A DNA stretch of 64,000 nucleotides from Selaginella moellendorffii (GCF_000143415.4 NW_003314262.1:5349876-5413875); one strand, 5' to 3'. Shown: positions 42,701 through 54,009, counted from the stretch's first letter. The notes: generated by a model not told the origin, from the letters alone. A program made the numbers and translations.

Positions 42701-43181
42701 TGATCCAATATTACCAACAGAGCTGGGTTTACCTTCACGATTGCCACGAGCTCCTGATGCTAGGTCATGGGATCAATATTTGACAAGCATTCTTCCACTT
42801 GTCCGAGCAGAGTCTACTGAACACTTAGGCCGCGTACAAGTGGGACAACAACGGCGCTACAATTCCCATCATCGTCCACCAACGGAGTACAAAGTGGATG
42901 ATTTGGTGTTAGTCCGTTTTCCCCATCTTACGGTATGTGGTTTATCTAAGGGGCTCCTTGCGCAGTGGAAAGGACCGTATCGGGTGTTGCGGCAAGTTGG
43001 ACCACAAGTTTATGAGGTTCGGCATGACGTTCAGCAGGCCGATCCTCCGGAGATTGTGCATGTGCAGCGGTTAAAACGCTTCATACAAAGGGATCAGGAA
43101 CAGTTAATATCGTCTACAGATCCACCGATGCCTCCTCCTGACGTTCCTCCAGATCCCGGCCCATCTACAAGAGAACCCTGA
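39717..43181 (+). pseudogene. pol: Retrotransposon pol (PR-RT-RH-IN) with one in-frame stop
   Basis: One frame from the ATG at 39717. Protease: VLVDTGSSLSS near residue 45. RT: RFCIDYRPLNE, FTKLDLASGYWQ, MPFGLNNAPATFQ and the catalytic FIDD box (FIDDVLIHS, more often YxDD). RNase H: LRVDASDIGLGGVL with TTEKECLA. Integrase: the HHCC finger ending CIWCQARN, then D (AFDLMGPF), D (SDNGPAF) and E (MVERL). A TGA at 42633-42635 interrupts the integrase core just after WDGYLPSL. The same frame resumes and runs to 43181 with a GPY/F-like KGPYRVL module and a Pro-rich tail, no chromodomain. Apart from that single stop the gene looks intact. Expression would need read-through or another copy. Confidence 0.93.
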
Positions 43182-43198
43182 CGGCCTTCCATTATTCC

Positions 43199-43213
43199 GA
43201 GAGGAGGGGATGA
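43199..43213 (+). other. Polypurine tract of the Gypsy element
   Basis: GAGAGGAGGGGATGA, purines apart from one T, directly before the 3' LTR. It would prime plus-strand DNA synthesis. Confidence 0.85.
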
Positions 43214-43387
43214 TGTGAGGGCCAAGTGTACAGCTACGATGCCGTATACTAATATTAGCGTAGTGGATTTTGGTATCCGTCGGATTGGTTTCAATCCGGA
43301 CCACTCGCTCCTGTATATAAGCTAGGGTTTTTGGGTTAATTGATATGCACATTTCTGTATTCCCTTTCCATATTCCATGCACTCACA
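43214..43387 (+). repeat. 3' LTR of the Gypsy element
   Basis: 174 bases, TGTGAGGGCC to ACTCACA, one difference from the 5' LTR. Followed by TGTT, which also precedes the 5' LTR. Confidence 0.95.
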
Positions 43388-44220
43388 TGTTCAATTTATA
43401 ATATTTATTAGTCATAAAAATAGCCAATGCTATTGTATTAATATTATTTAAAATAACCTTAACAACTAAAATAATATAATATAGTTTTCTGAAGCAAACC
43501 AAATGGTGCTACATAGTGTAGTAAATTATTAAAGAATAAATTTTTAAGTTTTGCTTTGTAGTTTTATGTCTGTTTAGAAATTTTCCTTACAAAAAACTCA
43601 TTTGCATGCAATATAACAATTCTATAATAGATGCTAAAGTATAATATATCATTATAATCCTTTTTATATAGATTAACTTGCTAGAAAAGATCAAATAAAC
43701 ATATTTAAAAAAAATTTAAAAGAAGTACAAATCAAGTAAATAATTTCTTTGTTAGATTTATATTCATACAACATTATATTAGTTTGCTTAAGTAAACCTG
43801 TAGGGGAATGAATATACCTAGAATAATCTTGGATATTCTAAGGTATTTTACCATCTATTTAGATTAATCTTGTATTTATAATTTATAAAGTTTCAAACAT
43901 TTTCTAGGATATTTATAATAATGTTAATCTACTTTCAATTGATCAATGCAATTAATAAATAATAAACACTACCAAGTGCATTGCTACATGTAATGTGGAA
44001 CAAATTTTTTTGCTAGTTTGTTAGTCTACCCCGTTCCCTCTCTGACCAGAAATGGTTGTTCTATTCGTTCTTGCCACAACCAATCTCTTCACAGCTCCTT
44101 GTGCTGTGAAGAAATTATTAGGTCTGTTCGGAGTAGACTGAATTTTAAAATTTCAAGGTTATAAGCTCAAGGTGGCTACCACACTTAAAAATTTGCATCT
44201 GAATCTGGATTGCAAGCTCG
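43388..44220. other. AT-rich flank, no gene seen
   Basis: Very AT-rich up to about 44010, the right half of the old sequence into which the Gypsy element inserted. A 10-base perfect hairpin (TCTTCACAGC, 7-base loop, GCTGTGAAGA) sits at 44086-44112. No ORF or RNA gene. Confidence 0.5.
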
Positions 44221-45060
44221 CTAGAAATGCGTCTCAAATGCAAACACCTATCACAGGCAAGTCTCTTGTTTAAGTGGTCCTTTTCTCTTTTTTTTTCCTT
44301 GAAGTTTTTACTAGGAAGAGAAGAAACCATTTCTCTCGACGAGCAAGCTTCTTGTTCGTCGGTGTTCGTGGCACTTTCTTCTTCGCGTAAACCTCCGTTA
44401 TGGATGGATACCAGCTCGTTGAAGACTTCCATATCTTGCGAGGTAAGCCACGATTTTTGACGATTTTTTTCTTCACGCACTAAGCTTGGATTCGGATGCT
44501 GGCAAGTCTTACGGCCTTGTCATGGCTCTAGGAAAAAGGTTTGTTCTTTTGCTCTTTTCCATGGTCTTAGATTTGTGGACAGGAAAATGATCTTAGCTCC
44601 AGAGTTTGAGATGCCAAACGTCCTGGAGCGGCTGCGCTGGTACGTTTTTAGTTTACTCACTTCGATCATACCCGTTTCTTTCTTGGCAGGCTACAAGGTG
44701 GGAAGCTAAGCAGCCATACCGGCTGGAAAGCTTAACGAGAGAATAAGCCGATCATGGAGCGAATGCGAAGCATCCCACTTCTAGCCGAGTTCTTCCCGAA
44801 CGAGATGAGCTTACTGGAGTATATCAAGGAATCGGGGCATTTCCTGCGGCCTCACCTCGACGATCTCCAGGTTCTCTCCATCCTTCCGGACTGTCTCCCA
44901 TTTGTTGTTGCTTGTTTCTATGCCTATTTAAGATCGCAAGTGTTTTTTAGCTCTCAGGCACCTTGATCGTCAACTTAAGCATGTGTGGAGAATGCTACAT
45001 AGAGAGGAAAGGGTGCTTACGAGTGTCATAAAATCCTATTGAAACAACGATCTCTTCAGG
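44221..45060 (+). pseudogene. Possible multi-exon gene remnant, unidentified
   Basis: Several short plus-strand stretches look like exons with splice signals: MDGYQLVEDFHIL before a GT near 44441, a SYGLVMALGK stretch ending near 44537, MILAPEFEMPNVLERLRW near 44588-44640, and MERMRSIPLLAEFFPNEMSL to HLDDLQ (44754-44870) before GT. Stops lie between them and the frames do not join cleanly. I do not recognise the family. It could be a decayed gene or a small gene whose splicing I cannot solve. The following 230 bases to the epimerase gene hold nothing I can name. Confidence 0.3.
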
Positions 45061-45294
45061 TAAAGTGCATCTATTCTCTCCAGATAAAAAATGGATATTT
45101 TTGTCTCTTGTTCTAGATTCTGTGGAGAAGAAGATATAACTTCACAGATGAGATTGAGAACCGGGTCATACTACCCAAAGCGAGTTAGCATTATATTTAG
45201 AAGTGGTTTCTTAGGGGAAACAGTCAAATTTTAGTCAACTTTCTGTGTTTCTAATCCAGAAAAACTGAAGTCACACTATTGTATGTGGAATGCA

Positions 45295-46626
45295 TCACTC
45301 CTTTCCGTCGGCCTTCCTGAGTGAGCCGAGCTGGACTGGAGCTTGAGTTCCCACAACCTTGGAGGAGCTGTAAGCTGCCGCCAAGTCGTGTGATCCCTCC
45401 GCCATCTCCTTCTCAAGCTGCTCCTTGATCCACATGTAGGTGATTCGCAGCCCATCTCTCAGTCGCATCGAGGGAGCCCAGCCCAGCTTCTCCTTGATCA
45501 GACTGTTGTCCGAGTTCCTTCCGCGGACTCCCTCCGGCCCGGGGATGTGCTGGATTGGAATTTGCTTGTTTTCAAAGCCCAGGATCATCTCCGCCATCTC
45601 GTTCATGCTCACCATCTCGTCGCTGCCGATGTTGAGCGGCTCCCGGAAGTCGGATTTGGTGAGTCGCAAGACTCCCTCCACGCACTCGTCGATGAACGTG
45701 AAGGATCGCGTCTGCATACCATCGCCCCACATCTCGAATTTGTCGGTGGAAGTCAAGGCCTTGCGACAAAACGCGGCTGGAGCCTTCTCTCGTCCGCCTG
45801 TGAGATCGATTTGTCAGTCACCCATCACACTCTAAGCTTCGAGCAAGAGAAGAAAAAGGAAGTTCCAAGAATCTAAGCTCACCTTTCCAGGTACCAAAAG
45901 GCCCGTAGATGTTGTGGAAGCGCCCAATCCGGCACTCGATTCCAAAATCCTTGGTGTAGTGCTTGCACAGCTCTTCGGTGCACAGCTTCTCCAGCCCATA
46001 GGCATCTTGGGGCTGCAAGGAAAACAAGAGTTTTACAACTTCCAGATCAGAAAGAAAGGGTTCTTCGTTCACATACCTCTGCCGGCCATGCATCGCCTTC
46101 TTTGAGGCTCACGTTCGTTTCTAGCTGTTTGAACTCCGGATAGATGCATGCGCTGGACGCGTAAAAGAATCTGCAAGCCAAAAGGAAAATGAGCTCCAAA
46201 TTCTCGGAACCAAAAGAAGAATCCACACCTTTTGACTCCATTGATTCGGGAGGCCTCGAGCATGTTGAAGCTGATCATGGTATTGTTGAAAAGGATGACC
46301 GAGTGATTCGACTGGATGAAACCCATCCCGCCCATATCAGCCGCGAGATTGAAGACATGATCCACGCCCTTTGTCACCACCATGCAATTGTCCATGACGC
46401 GCAGATCCACGAGATGGAACTCGTGGCAGAACATGTCCTCACTCATGTGTTCGTTCTTCTTCCAGTCCGATGCGATTATGTAGTGTCCCTCCGCCTTGAG
46501 TCGCCGTGCAATGTGTGATGCAATAAATCCTCCAGCGCCGGTGATGCAAATCCGGAGCTTGGCTGCTGGCCAGTAGGCCTCACGCTCCAGCTCCGCCCCA
46601 ACTGTGTAAGCTCCAAAGGATTCCAT
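45295..46626 (-). CDS. GME: GDP-D-mannose 3,5-epimerase
   Basis: Four exons, complement(45295-45797, 45883-46012, 46077-46170, 46229-46626), join in frame to 374 residues, about the length of plant GME. It converts GDP-mannose to GDP-L-galactose (and GDP-gulose) in the cytosol, the branch to ascorbate and to cell-wall L-galactose/L-fucose units. The extended SDR NAD site is ITGAGGFIASHIARRL; the catalytic YxxxK is in AYGLEKLCTEEL; the proton-transfer Cys is in SSACIYPEF and the Lys in the later FHNIYGPFGTWKGGREKAP. WGDGMQTRSFTFIDECVEG is the conserved GME block. A (GA)n tract lies in the 5' UTR (46632-46650 as CT on the plus strand), which may act in expression. Confidence 0.97.
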
Positions 46627-46775
46627 CGCTGCTCTCTCTCTCTCTCTCTCTTTTCTTTAGGATACGGCTAATGTTTCTCCCCTATTTATACTAGGCTAAC
46701 CAAAAGGTCTTTCCACCTTTTTCCAAGGAAACCTTTTTCCAAGGAACCTTTTGCCACCTTTTTCAGAAAAACTTG

Positions 46776-49683
46776 TTAAGTATTAACTTGGAACAGCTTG
46801 ACTGCATGATCGGCACCGCAGGACGCGAGTCTCGAGCGCTCTTGATCTTCACTCCAGCACAGCCGATTGACAGCCGCCGCATGACAAAGCTGCGAGTCGA
46901 ATCTGGTGACGAGGCTGGGAGCTTGTTTCGCTGCGACGCTCCACAGCTCTATCATCCCGGATTCCATCCCAACCGCGAGTAAATCCTTGGACCCCCACGC
47001 GAGAGCCGTGACGCTGCTTGCGAAACTCGGCAGTGTCGAAAGCAGCTCCACCTTGGCTTGTTCTTGTTCTTGGTCTCCTTCTTGTTCGACTATCGACCAG
47101 ATTTTCACGCTTTTGTCCCGCGAGCCTGTTGCAAACCTGTTGTCGTGCGGGCTCCAGGAGCACGTCCACACAATCCGTTTGTGGGCCTCGAGTTTTACCA
47201 GCAAGCGTTGGAAAGCTGGCACAATGAAAATGGTACCTAGCTGAAAATGGCTCGAAGCTAACGTACCTGTTGTAATCCGGAACAAAGACAAGTGCCTGTC
47301 CCTGGACACCGAGAGAAGGAAGCGGTCGTCGTGCGAAAACTCCATCTGCGTTACCGTGAGCGAGTGCGAGCGAAGTTGCGTGATCGGCCGCCAAGACTTT
47401 GTCTCCCAGAGCCATATCTCGGCTACGCTTGGAGTTTGCGCCTGTGAAACTTTGTGTGAGTAAGTTGACAAGAGATACAAAACTCGCATACCTTGCATGC
47501 AGTGGCAAGAATTTCGCCACCATGGTTCGAGCACATCGAGTAGAGCTCGTTGCCGTGTCCATATAACTTGTGGGACTCCGGCCACAGCGTGTTTTGGACG
47601 AGCTGTTCCTCCAGTGGTGGTTTTGTGAGGACACTAGGAACCGCCTTTGGCACGTACTCACTGTCAAACGCATTACTACGGGAATCCTGGTTTGCGTCGG
47701 CTGCAAGAGAGAACGAAGTTAGTAGTGCAAAAGAAAAAACATTTTTTTGTCTCAAACCTTGAGTATATATTGGTTTCTGAGACAAGCCCAGTGCGGACAT
47801 ATTTGCTCCCAGGATTTGGACGCCTTGCCTCGCCTCCTCGTTGCCACTCGAGCTTGTGAGAAGATCGAGCGTGTCTAGAAACGCGGTGGGAGCCTCAAAC
47901 ACCCTCGCAACCTTCTCGTCGGCTCCACTTACGTATCTATAGTTTCCTTTCCCTCGGATAATCGCCAGACAGTTCATGTCATGGCCATGGACTTGCGGCC
48001 TCGCAACCTCGTGCCAAGTCGAGTTCTCTGCGTCTTTGTTCCAGGAAGTAAACACCCGGGTAGTCTGCAAAGCACGAAACCACACACACTGCGAATAAAT
48101 TCTAGCAAGAACAAGCCGTACCTGGTCGTGACTCGCTGTAAGCAGAAACTGCCCGTTCGAAGCCCAGGCAACGTCGACAACAGGACCAAAATGCCCGGAC
48201 GGGACGAGCTGCGGCATCCATCCAGTCGACACTTCCTTCCAGAGATGGAACGAGCCATTAAATCCGTGAGCCAAGATGGCATCACCACCGGGACTCCAGA
48301 CACCACCGTAGAAGCCGAATGCCGTTTGTCCGAGCTCGCCAACCGTGACTTCGTTCATCCAAATCCCCGACTTGGCTTCTGGTCGCCAAACCATCATCGT
48401 CTTGTCCATGGACGACGACAGAACCGACATTGGCTGGACTTTGTTCTTCAGAAGAGGCTGCCAACGTACGGAGTACACCCAGTCTTCATGGCCAACGAGC
48501 AGCGACTCGAGAGAGATTTGCCAGGTTTCTTTACCAGCCCGGAAAACAGGACCTTCGATGTAAGTTCTCAAACTGGGACCTCTCGAGGCAGCGCCAGGAG
48601 ATCTCGAACGTATTTTCCAGATTCTGATGTTCCTGTCCTGCGAAGAGCTTGCCAGAAAGAGAGATTCCACCCCATCCTCTTGATGTACGATGCCGGAGAA
48701 GTCCAGACCACGGATCCAGTCTTGATGTCCTTTAAGTTTGCAAGCGTGAGTAAACTGGAGAGAAAAAAGAAAATTAGAGGGTGACAAAGCAAAGCATCAA
48801 ACCTTTTCCAGTTTACTCCCGGCGTAAATGTTGATGGTGTTGTCTAAACTTCCGACTGCTAGTATAGTGATATCGGAAATTCCTGGTAAACGAGCCATTG
48901 CCACAGCCACCACTGGCCGAGATACTACCATTTCAACAGTGTCAACAAGCAAAAGGCTGCAGTCTCCTGTTAAACAAAGAAAGCTTTTAGCCAGCAATAA
49001 AAACGAAAATTGCAAACAAGAGCCTACCAGGAAGTAAAGAGGCACTCCATACACATACTCCGCCATCAGATGTGCTTGTCGCAAACAATGCCTCGGTGGA
49101 TGAAATCATCATACTCGCAATGCAGGTCACTGAGCCTCCTTTTGAAACTGTTGCTTGCGAACCAATCCTCCACTAGAACATCGCAATGCAAACTCAGCCG
49201 AGAACGAGAAACTAAAAAACAAAAAAGAAATTCAGTCGCAGACCTTTTTCTGTGATGGAACAAACGACCACAAGATCACAACCCCATCCGCGCTTCCGGA
49301 TAAAATAAAGCACTCACCAGCATCTGAGAAGAACATTCATCAACGAAAGAGAAGAGAAGAGAATTAAAAAGCCAGGAAAGAAATTTATGCCATGCCTGTT
49401 CCTGTATAGTCGAGCCATTCCACGCAGTTGACACTGCTCTTGTGACCGGAAAGCGATACAAGTATCTGCGATGCCTGGAAACGGAAGCAAATATTTTCTC
49501 AATCGACCACTGTGATCGTAAAACAAAGAACAGAAAAAAAAAAAACCAGACCTTTGGCGAGAAGATGCCGACAGAGGAATGCGTCGCAAATGCGACGAGA
49601 TCGCAGCGCCCCCACGCCGCGGCTTTCACCGTTTTGTTGCAGCCGGCGCTCACGAACACGGCCTCCACCCGCGCCATCGCCAT
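46776..49683 (-). CDS. ELP2: Elongator complex protein 2 (WD40)
   Basis: Ten exons, complement(46776-47215, 47267-47441, 47492-47700, 47758-48064, 48122-48754, 48803-48966, 49028-49172, 49244-49323, 49396-49474, 49552-49683), join in frame to 787 residues. Two seven-bladed WD40 propellers are expected; clear blades include SGSADGVVILWSF, HQDWIRGLDF with ASSSQDRNIRIWKI, GHEDWVYSVRW with SSSMDKTMMVWRP, SGHFGPVVDVAWASNG, and AHKRIVWTCSWSPHDNRF with TGSRDKSVKIW. ELP2 is a core subunit of Elongator, which modifies wobble uridines of tRNA and affects transcription. The second intron (49324-49395) starts with GC, not GT. The gene ends 150 bases before the epimerase start, same strand. Confidence 0.93.
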
Positions 49684-49899
49684 AAGCCCTATACCCTAGA
49701 AAATCACCAAACAAGAAATTCGACTTAAAAGCTTCCCGCGAAAAAATTCGCTGTATAAACTCGAGTTGGTATGCTACAAAACTGGCCTTTGAAGCCGATC
49801 AGTGAGTGTTCCTATCCTGCTAAACACGAAAGAAAAAAACATCGTCAAGAGAGAAAACGAGAGAGAAACCACCTTACCAACAAGAAAAATAAGAGACCT

Positions 49900-52054
49900 T
49901 CACCGCGTGAGCGATCTAACCAGGTTCAAAATCCTCGAGAACTCGAAGAACAGCACCGAGTGCTCGCCTCCCAATCCCGTCCTCGACGACCTGTTGTTCC
50001 CGGTGAGATTGTTGCACGGAGAGCCGCCAATGACGAGATCGAATCCACCACTCTCCTCCATGAGCCGAGCCACCACCGCCATCGTCAAGTCCTGGACGTC
50101 GTCGAGGATCCGGTGCTGTCCAGTCTGCCCCGACGTCGACCACCACCTCTCCAAGATCCTCCTGTTATCGACGTTGGACTCCACGGACACCACGAACTTT
50201 AGCTTGATCCCGGCTCGATGCAGCGCCACCTCCGCGCCGCCGATGCCCGAGAAGAGCGAGAGCATCCGGATGCCATCGGGGAAGAGCGGACGGAGCGCCG
50301 AGAGGTGGAAGCCGACTACGTCCACCTGGAATGTGTTGCCGAGCGACTTGAAGCGCTCGTTGATCGTGATCGCTCCTCGCGTGTGTCCGCGCTCGTAGCC
50401 AAGCGCTTGCTCGATCTCGTGTGCTTCCAGCGGCGAGCACGTCCCCGGCCCCGTCCACACCAAGTTCCACCTCCTGACGAGCGACATGATGGTCTTCTTT
50501 GCTTCCTCCGACGGCTCGCCCGCGGCCATCAACCTTTGGACGTTGCGGCAGAAGGACGCTGTGTTCCCGCAGGTGTTGATGCAGTTCAGCTGCTGCCGGG
50601 TGTCCCAGGCGGGTGTGTACTGCACCGTCGCTGGCAGGAACTCTCGAATGGTCTTTGGTGGAATCGGGAGAATCAGCTGCCTGTTCTCGAGCGGGAGGTT
50701 GTGGATGTATCCTCTTGCTCTACGAGAAACTGAAAAATGGCTGCAAAGGAAAAAAGAAAGCAACAAAGCATGGTGGCTTTCGGAAAAATGAAACACACGG
50801 AGCTACCTCGCGCACACAAACTCTGGTTGGATACCATAAAGTGAGTTGGAAATGATATCCCAGGATCCATTCGGCATCGTGCGCACATTCTCGAAGTAGA
50901 AGTACGGTTTCCTTGCTTGAGTAGAGGTGAGACTAAGAAATCGACAACAAATATCAGATGTAAAGCTCAAAAGAACGCACATATACTTACTTCCTGGGAA
51001 TGGGAGTCTCGGCCGGCAAGCCGAAACCTTTCAGTCGACGAGAGTGACGTTCCAGAGTCTCGTCCGGCGAGCCAAAACCGTTTAGTGGACGAGAGTGATG
51101 TTCCACCCGCGCTCGTTTTCTCTTCCGGGGAACTGCTACCTCCAGATCGTCCTCGAACGCGTCGAAGTCGCGAGCTGCGAGGAAATCGACAAGAACATCG
51201 ATGTCCTCCGCCCCTGAAAATGCAAATCTTGATAGACATCCTTTTCGAACGGAAAAAGCTCACCACACGATGCAATTGCTTGTGACGCCTGCTCGTAGCT
51301 GTAGCCGAGTGTCGTCAATGTATCTAACGCAGTCATATCCTCGTCCTGCAGATAAAGAATTCTCAACACCAGAAAAAGCTGACATTTCTACCGGCTGAGC
51401 GCCAGATCCATGCTCAATTATATACGCAATGATCGTTTGAATCGCCGCTCCACTTCCTGCGCCAGATCAGAAACCAGAAAAGAAAAGATCGTTCTCACCG
51501 CAGCTGCTCATAGCTTCAGCGATGTCTTGAGTGGAAAAACCCATGCTGCGGAGGAGATCATTTCCAGTACTATCGTCTAGTTCCTGCTTCAGAGAAGTTA
51601 GCAATGAGAAACCAAAGAAAGAAAAGAAAAAACTGTGCCTCTGAATCTCCAGTTACAGAGATGGCACTAGATGTGGATGCCACTGCCGGAGGAGCAACCT
51701 AACAAACGTTCGTGTGTCAGAGAAACCAAGAAGAAACGAAACGAAAAGAAGAAAAGAAAGAAAAAACTTACATCGTGTTGCATCGCAAGAATGTAGTCGA
51801 TGATCACATCGTCCGGAGCGTCGTCGCCGTGGACGCGCATTGCAGCACAGGCTTGCTCCGCCGTGAAGCCCATCGTGGCGAAGGCCAAGGCCCGATCACT
51901 GGGCGGGGCATCATCGCGAGCGGCCGGGGCAGGATCGCCATCGCCGCTGTCATCATCGGAGCTGTAGTCGACGATCGCCTGCAAGCATGGCGCAAGAATG
52001 CGGGTAAGGAAGCGGCAGAGACGGTGGAGGAATCCAAACCTCCGGCCGCGCCAT
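49900..52054 (-). CDS. DRM: De novo DNA methyltransferase DRM
   Basis: Nine exons, complement(49900-50719, 50807-50911, 50991-51213, 51264-51345, 51392-51456, 51499-51583, 51639-51698, 51772-51978, 52040-52054), join in frame to 553 residues. Three UBA domains lie in order (ATMGFTAEQACAAM, RSMGFSTQDIAEAM, TTLGYSYEQASQAI), then a basic signal PRKRKRAR, then the rearranged catalytic domain: FENVRTMPNGSWD first, motif I SLFSGIGGAEVAL and the catalytic Pro-Cys loop GGSPCNNLTGNN near the C-terminus. DRM enzymes set non-CG methylation guided by small RNAs in the nucleus. The intron at 51584-51638 has a GC donor. A 45-51 base direct repeat lies in the linker. Exon 1 is only 15 bases. Confidence 0.92.
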
Positions 52055-52165
52055 TCCCTCGCTCGCTTAAACCCTAAAACAATGGTTTGATTTGAATAAA
52101 ATGCATATAAAACAATGGGGGGTCCGCCCAGCCCAAGGGTTTAAAGCGCGAATAGCTAGCTCGGG
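52055..52165. promoter_or_regulatory. Shared divergent promoter, DRM and nitrobindin
   Basis: Only 111 bases separate the DRM start (leftward) and the nitrobindin start (rightward). TTAAACCCTAAAAC at about 52068-52081 is a telo-box in DRM orientation; GGGTTTAAAGCG at 52137 faces the other gene. Confidence 0.55.
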
Positions 52166-53179
52166 ATGGAGGGGGCGAGGACCGATACTCTCCCGCCGAT
52201 CCATCCAGCGCTGGCGCCGCTGGGTTTTCTACTGGGATCTTGGCGGGGAGCTGGGGAGGGCGGCTTTCCCACCATCAAATCGTTCGGCTATGGCGAGGAA
52301 ATTCGCCTCTGGCACACTGGAAAGGTACTTTTGGGATTTTTCCTTGGAATGGCTTGCTTCTAGAGGAGAAAGCTTCTCTTTTGTGTGTCCATCTCTCGAT
52401 CAATTCCTTTCGCTGCGTGGAAAGTGTCCAAACTTGCGATTCCTTCCCGTTCGTTCTTTGCAAACTTTGACATTGCTTGAGTTTTCTTCTCGTTAGTTGT
52501 TTGCAAACCTTGAGTCATTGCTCGAGTTTTCTTCTCGTTAGTTCTTTGCAAACTTTGACATTGCTCGAGTTTTCTTCTCGTTCTTTGCAAACCTTGAGTC
52601 AGTGCTTGCGTTTTCTTCTTGTTTGTTCTTTGCATTTTTTTATTTTTTTTGCCATGATTTGTTTGCTCATCCGGTACTACGATGGACTTGTTTTCCAGCC
52701 AGTGATGGCCTACACGCAAAAGACATGGAAGGCATCGTCCGGGGAGCCTATGCACGCCGAGAGTGGCTACTGGAGGCCCAGGCCCGATGGCTCGCTCGAG
52801 GTTGTCATCGCACAAAGCACCGGTCTTGCGGAAGTCCAGGTACTGTACAGAGCGAATTTCTCGTTTTCAAGTCTCCGGACGTTCGTGCTAATGAAGCAAA
52901 ACCATTTCTCCTGAACAGATAGGTACGTACGATGCCGAGAACAAGACCGTGACGCTTCACTCCTCGCTAGTGGGAAACGCCAGCAAGGTTCTCACTCTTC
53001 AAGTTAGCAATCGTGTTTTTCCTTTCTCACGCTGTGCTTGGTTTCAGGTCACAGCGATTTCGAGGCGCTTCCAAGTCACTGGAGACGATGAGCTCAGCTA
53101 CACGGTGGAGATGGCCACCTCGGGTACTAATCAACAGCTTATGCCTCATCTTCGAGCGGTCCTGAAGAAAGTAAGCTGA
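52166..53179 (+). CDS. Nitrobindin-like heme protein
   Basis: Four exons (52166-52324, 52699-52839, 52919-52987, 53048-53179) join in frame to 166 residues, the size of plant nitrobindin. It is a ten-stranded beta-barrel that binds ferric heme and nitric oxide. Landmarks are LGFLLGSWRGAGEGGFPTI, FGYGEEIRLWHTGK, ESGYWRPRPDGSLEVVIAQS, and the C-terminal MPHLRAVLKKV whose His is placed like the proximal heme ligand of the family. The first intron (374 bases) is long for this region and holds repeated TTCTTTGCAAACTTTGACATTGC-type units of about 30-40 bases. A broken copy lies at 55805-56300. Confidence 0.93.
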
Positions 53180-53418
53180 TGATAAATCTTTGAAGCACAG
53201 CAATGCATCTAAAGCTCGAGATTCCAGCTATGGCGGTGAGTCTTGTTTCAGTCTTCACTGTCCTAACATCAAAAACTATTCTTGCTCGCTATGAACTTGC
53301 ATTTAGGAATCTTTTGCTGTCAAGTTTTTTACAGTTTCTCGCATTCTCTTTGTGCCTTTGGAGTGAGAAGTATACACAAGCAACGAAAAAATGGACACTT
53401 TCTACGGTTCCAACAAGA

Positions 53419-54009
53419 TCAAGGTTTTGTGATTCTCTTGATGCATGGAAGGTCAACGTTAGAGTAGAGCGTGTAGTTTCTCCACTTGTTGGGTTTGACC
53501 GTGGCATACTCGAGCACAAACTTAGTGGGCTTGAGCCCAAACGACTTAAACACACGCAGCAAAGCCGCTTCTTCCCGCCTGAGGAATCCCAGCACCAGCT
53601 TGCAATTCGCTCTGTTCTTGGTGATGCTCGTCACCGCCTCAAACAGCACCTCCAAAGGAATGTAGAAGAATGGAGGGTCAAACACGATTACGCTCATCGG
53701 ATGATCTCGCTCGGACCCCAACGAGGCCGGCATCCGCAAGTCGAAGTAGCGGAATCCTGGGAGGTAGCGGAAGCGAGTGTCCACGTCGAGCAGCAGCTCG
53801 GTCCGCTGGTGCTGGAAGTAGAAGGCGTGCGCGAGCGAAGGAGTCGTGAGGCAGCAGATCTCGCCCTCTTTGATCCCCTCGAGCGCCTGCGTCAACCGCT
53901 TGACCGTGGCCTCGGTCCAGAAGTACTGCTCCAGATCGTGGCGCTCCTGGAATCCATCTGCGAACATGGATCGCGAGCTCGAGGATGCGGATCGATTTGT
54001 TGCCGCCAT
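53419..54009 (-). CDS. EFM5/N6AMT2-type lysine methyltransferase
   Basis: Single-exon gene of 196 residues. The EEF1A lysine methyltransferase family (first named N6-adenine methylase-like) is recognised from QYFWTEATVKRLTQAL at the N-terminus, a degenerate SAM site (ICCLTTPSLAHAF, LLLDVDTRF), and the NPPF-type motif VIVFDPPFFYIPLE, then YTLYSNVD at the C-terminus. Yeast and human members methylate translation factor eEF1A in the cytosol. The gene is convergent with nitrobindin, whose stop is 240 bases away. The opposite-strand ORF 53203-54039 is a shadow. Confidence 0.82.
   Translation of the reverse strand: MAATNRSASSSSRSMFADGFQERHDLEQYFWTEATVKRLTQALEGIKEGEICCLTTPSLAHAFYFQHQRTELLLDVDTRFRYLPGFRYFDLRMPASLGSERDHPMSVIVFDPPFFYIPLEVLFEAVTSITKNRANCKLVLGFLRREEAALLRVFKSFGLKPTKFVLEYATVKPNKWRNYTLYSNVDLPCIKRITKP

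Larger units (their letters stand above)
30480..43387 (+). mobile_element. Ty3/Gypsy-type LTR retrotransposon with nested insertion
   Basis: Outer element, about 5.0 kb without its passenger. Two 174-base LTRs (30480-30653, 43214-43387) begin TGTGAGGGCC and end ACTCACA and differ at one base, so insertion was recent. The flanks share TGTT (or ATGTT if the LTR's last A is counted). Internal order is leader, gag (38785-39717), then one pol frame with protease, reverse transcriptase, RNase H and integrase (39717-43181, with one in-frame stop), then a purine tract. The domain order RT-RNaseH-IN defines the Gypsy superfamily. I see no chromodomain after the integrase. A second element interrupts the leader at 30725-38617. 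Confidence 0.95.

Noticed and set aside
44086..44112. Perfect 10-base hairpin as a possible terminator or small RNA precursor
   Set aside because: Too short for a plant miRNA precursor and without a T-run or neighbouring RNA gene; likely chance.
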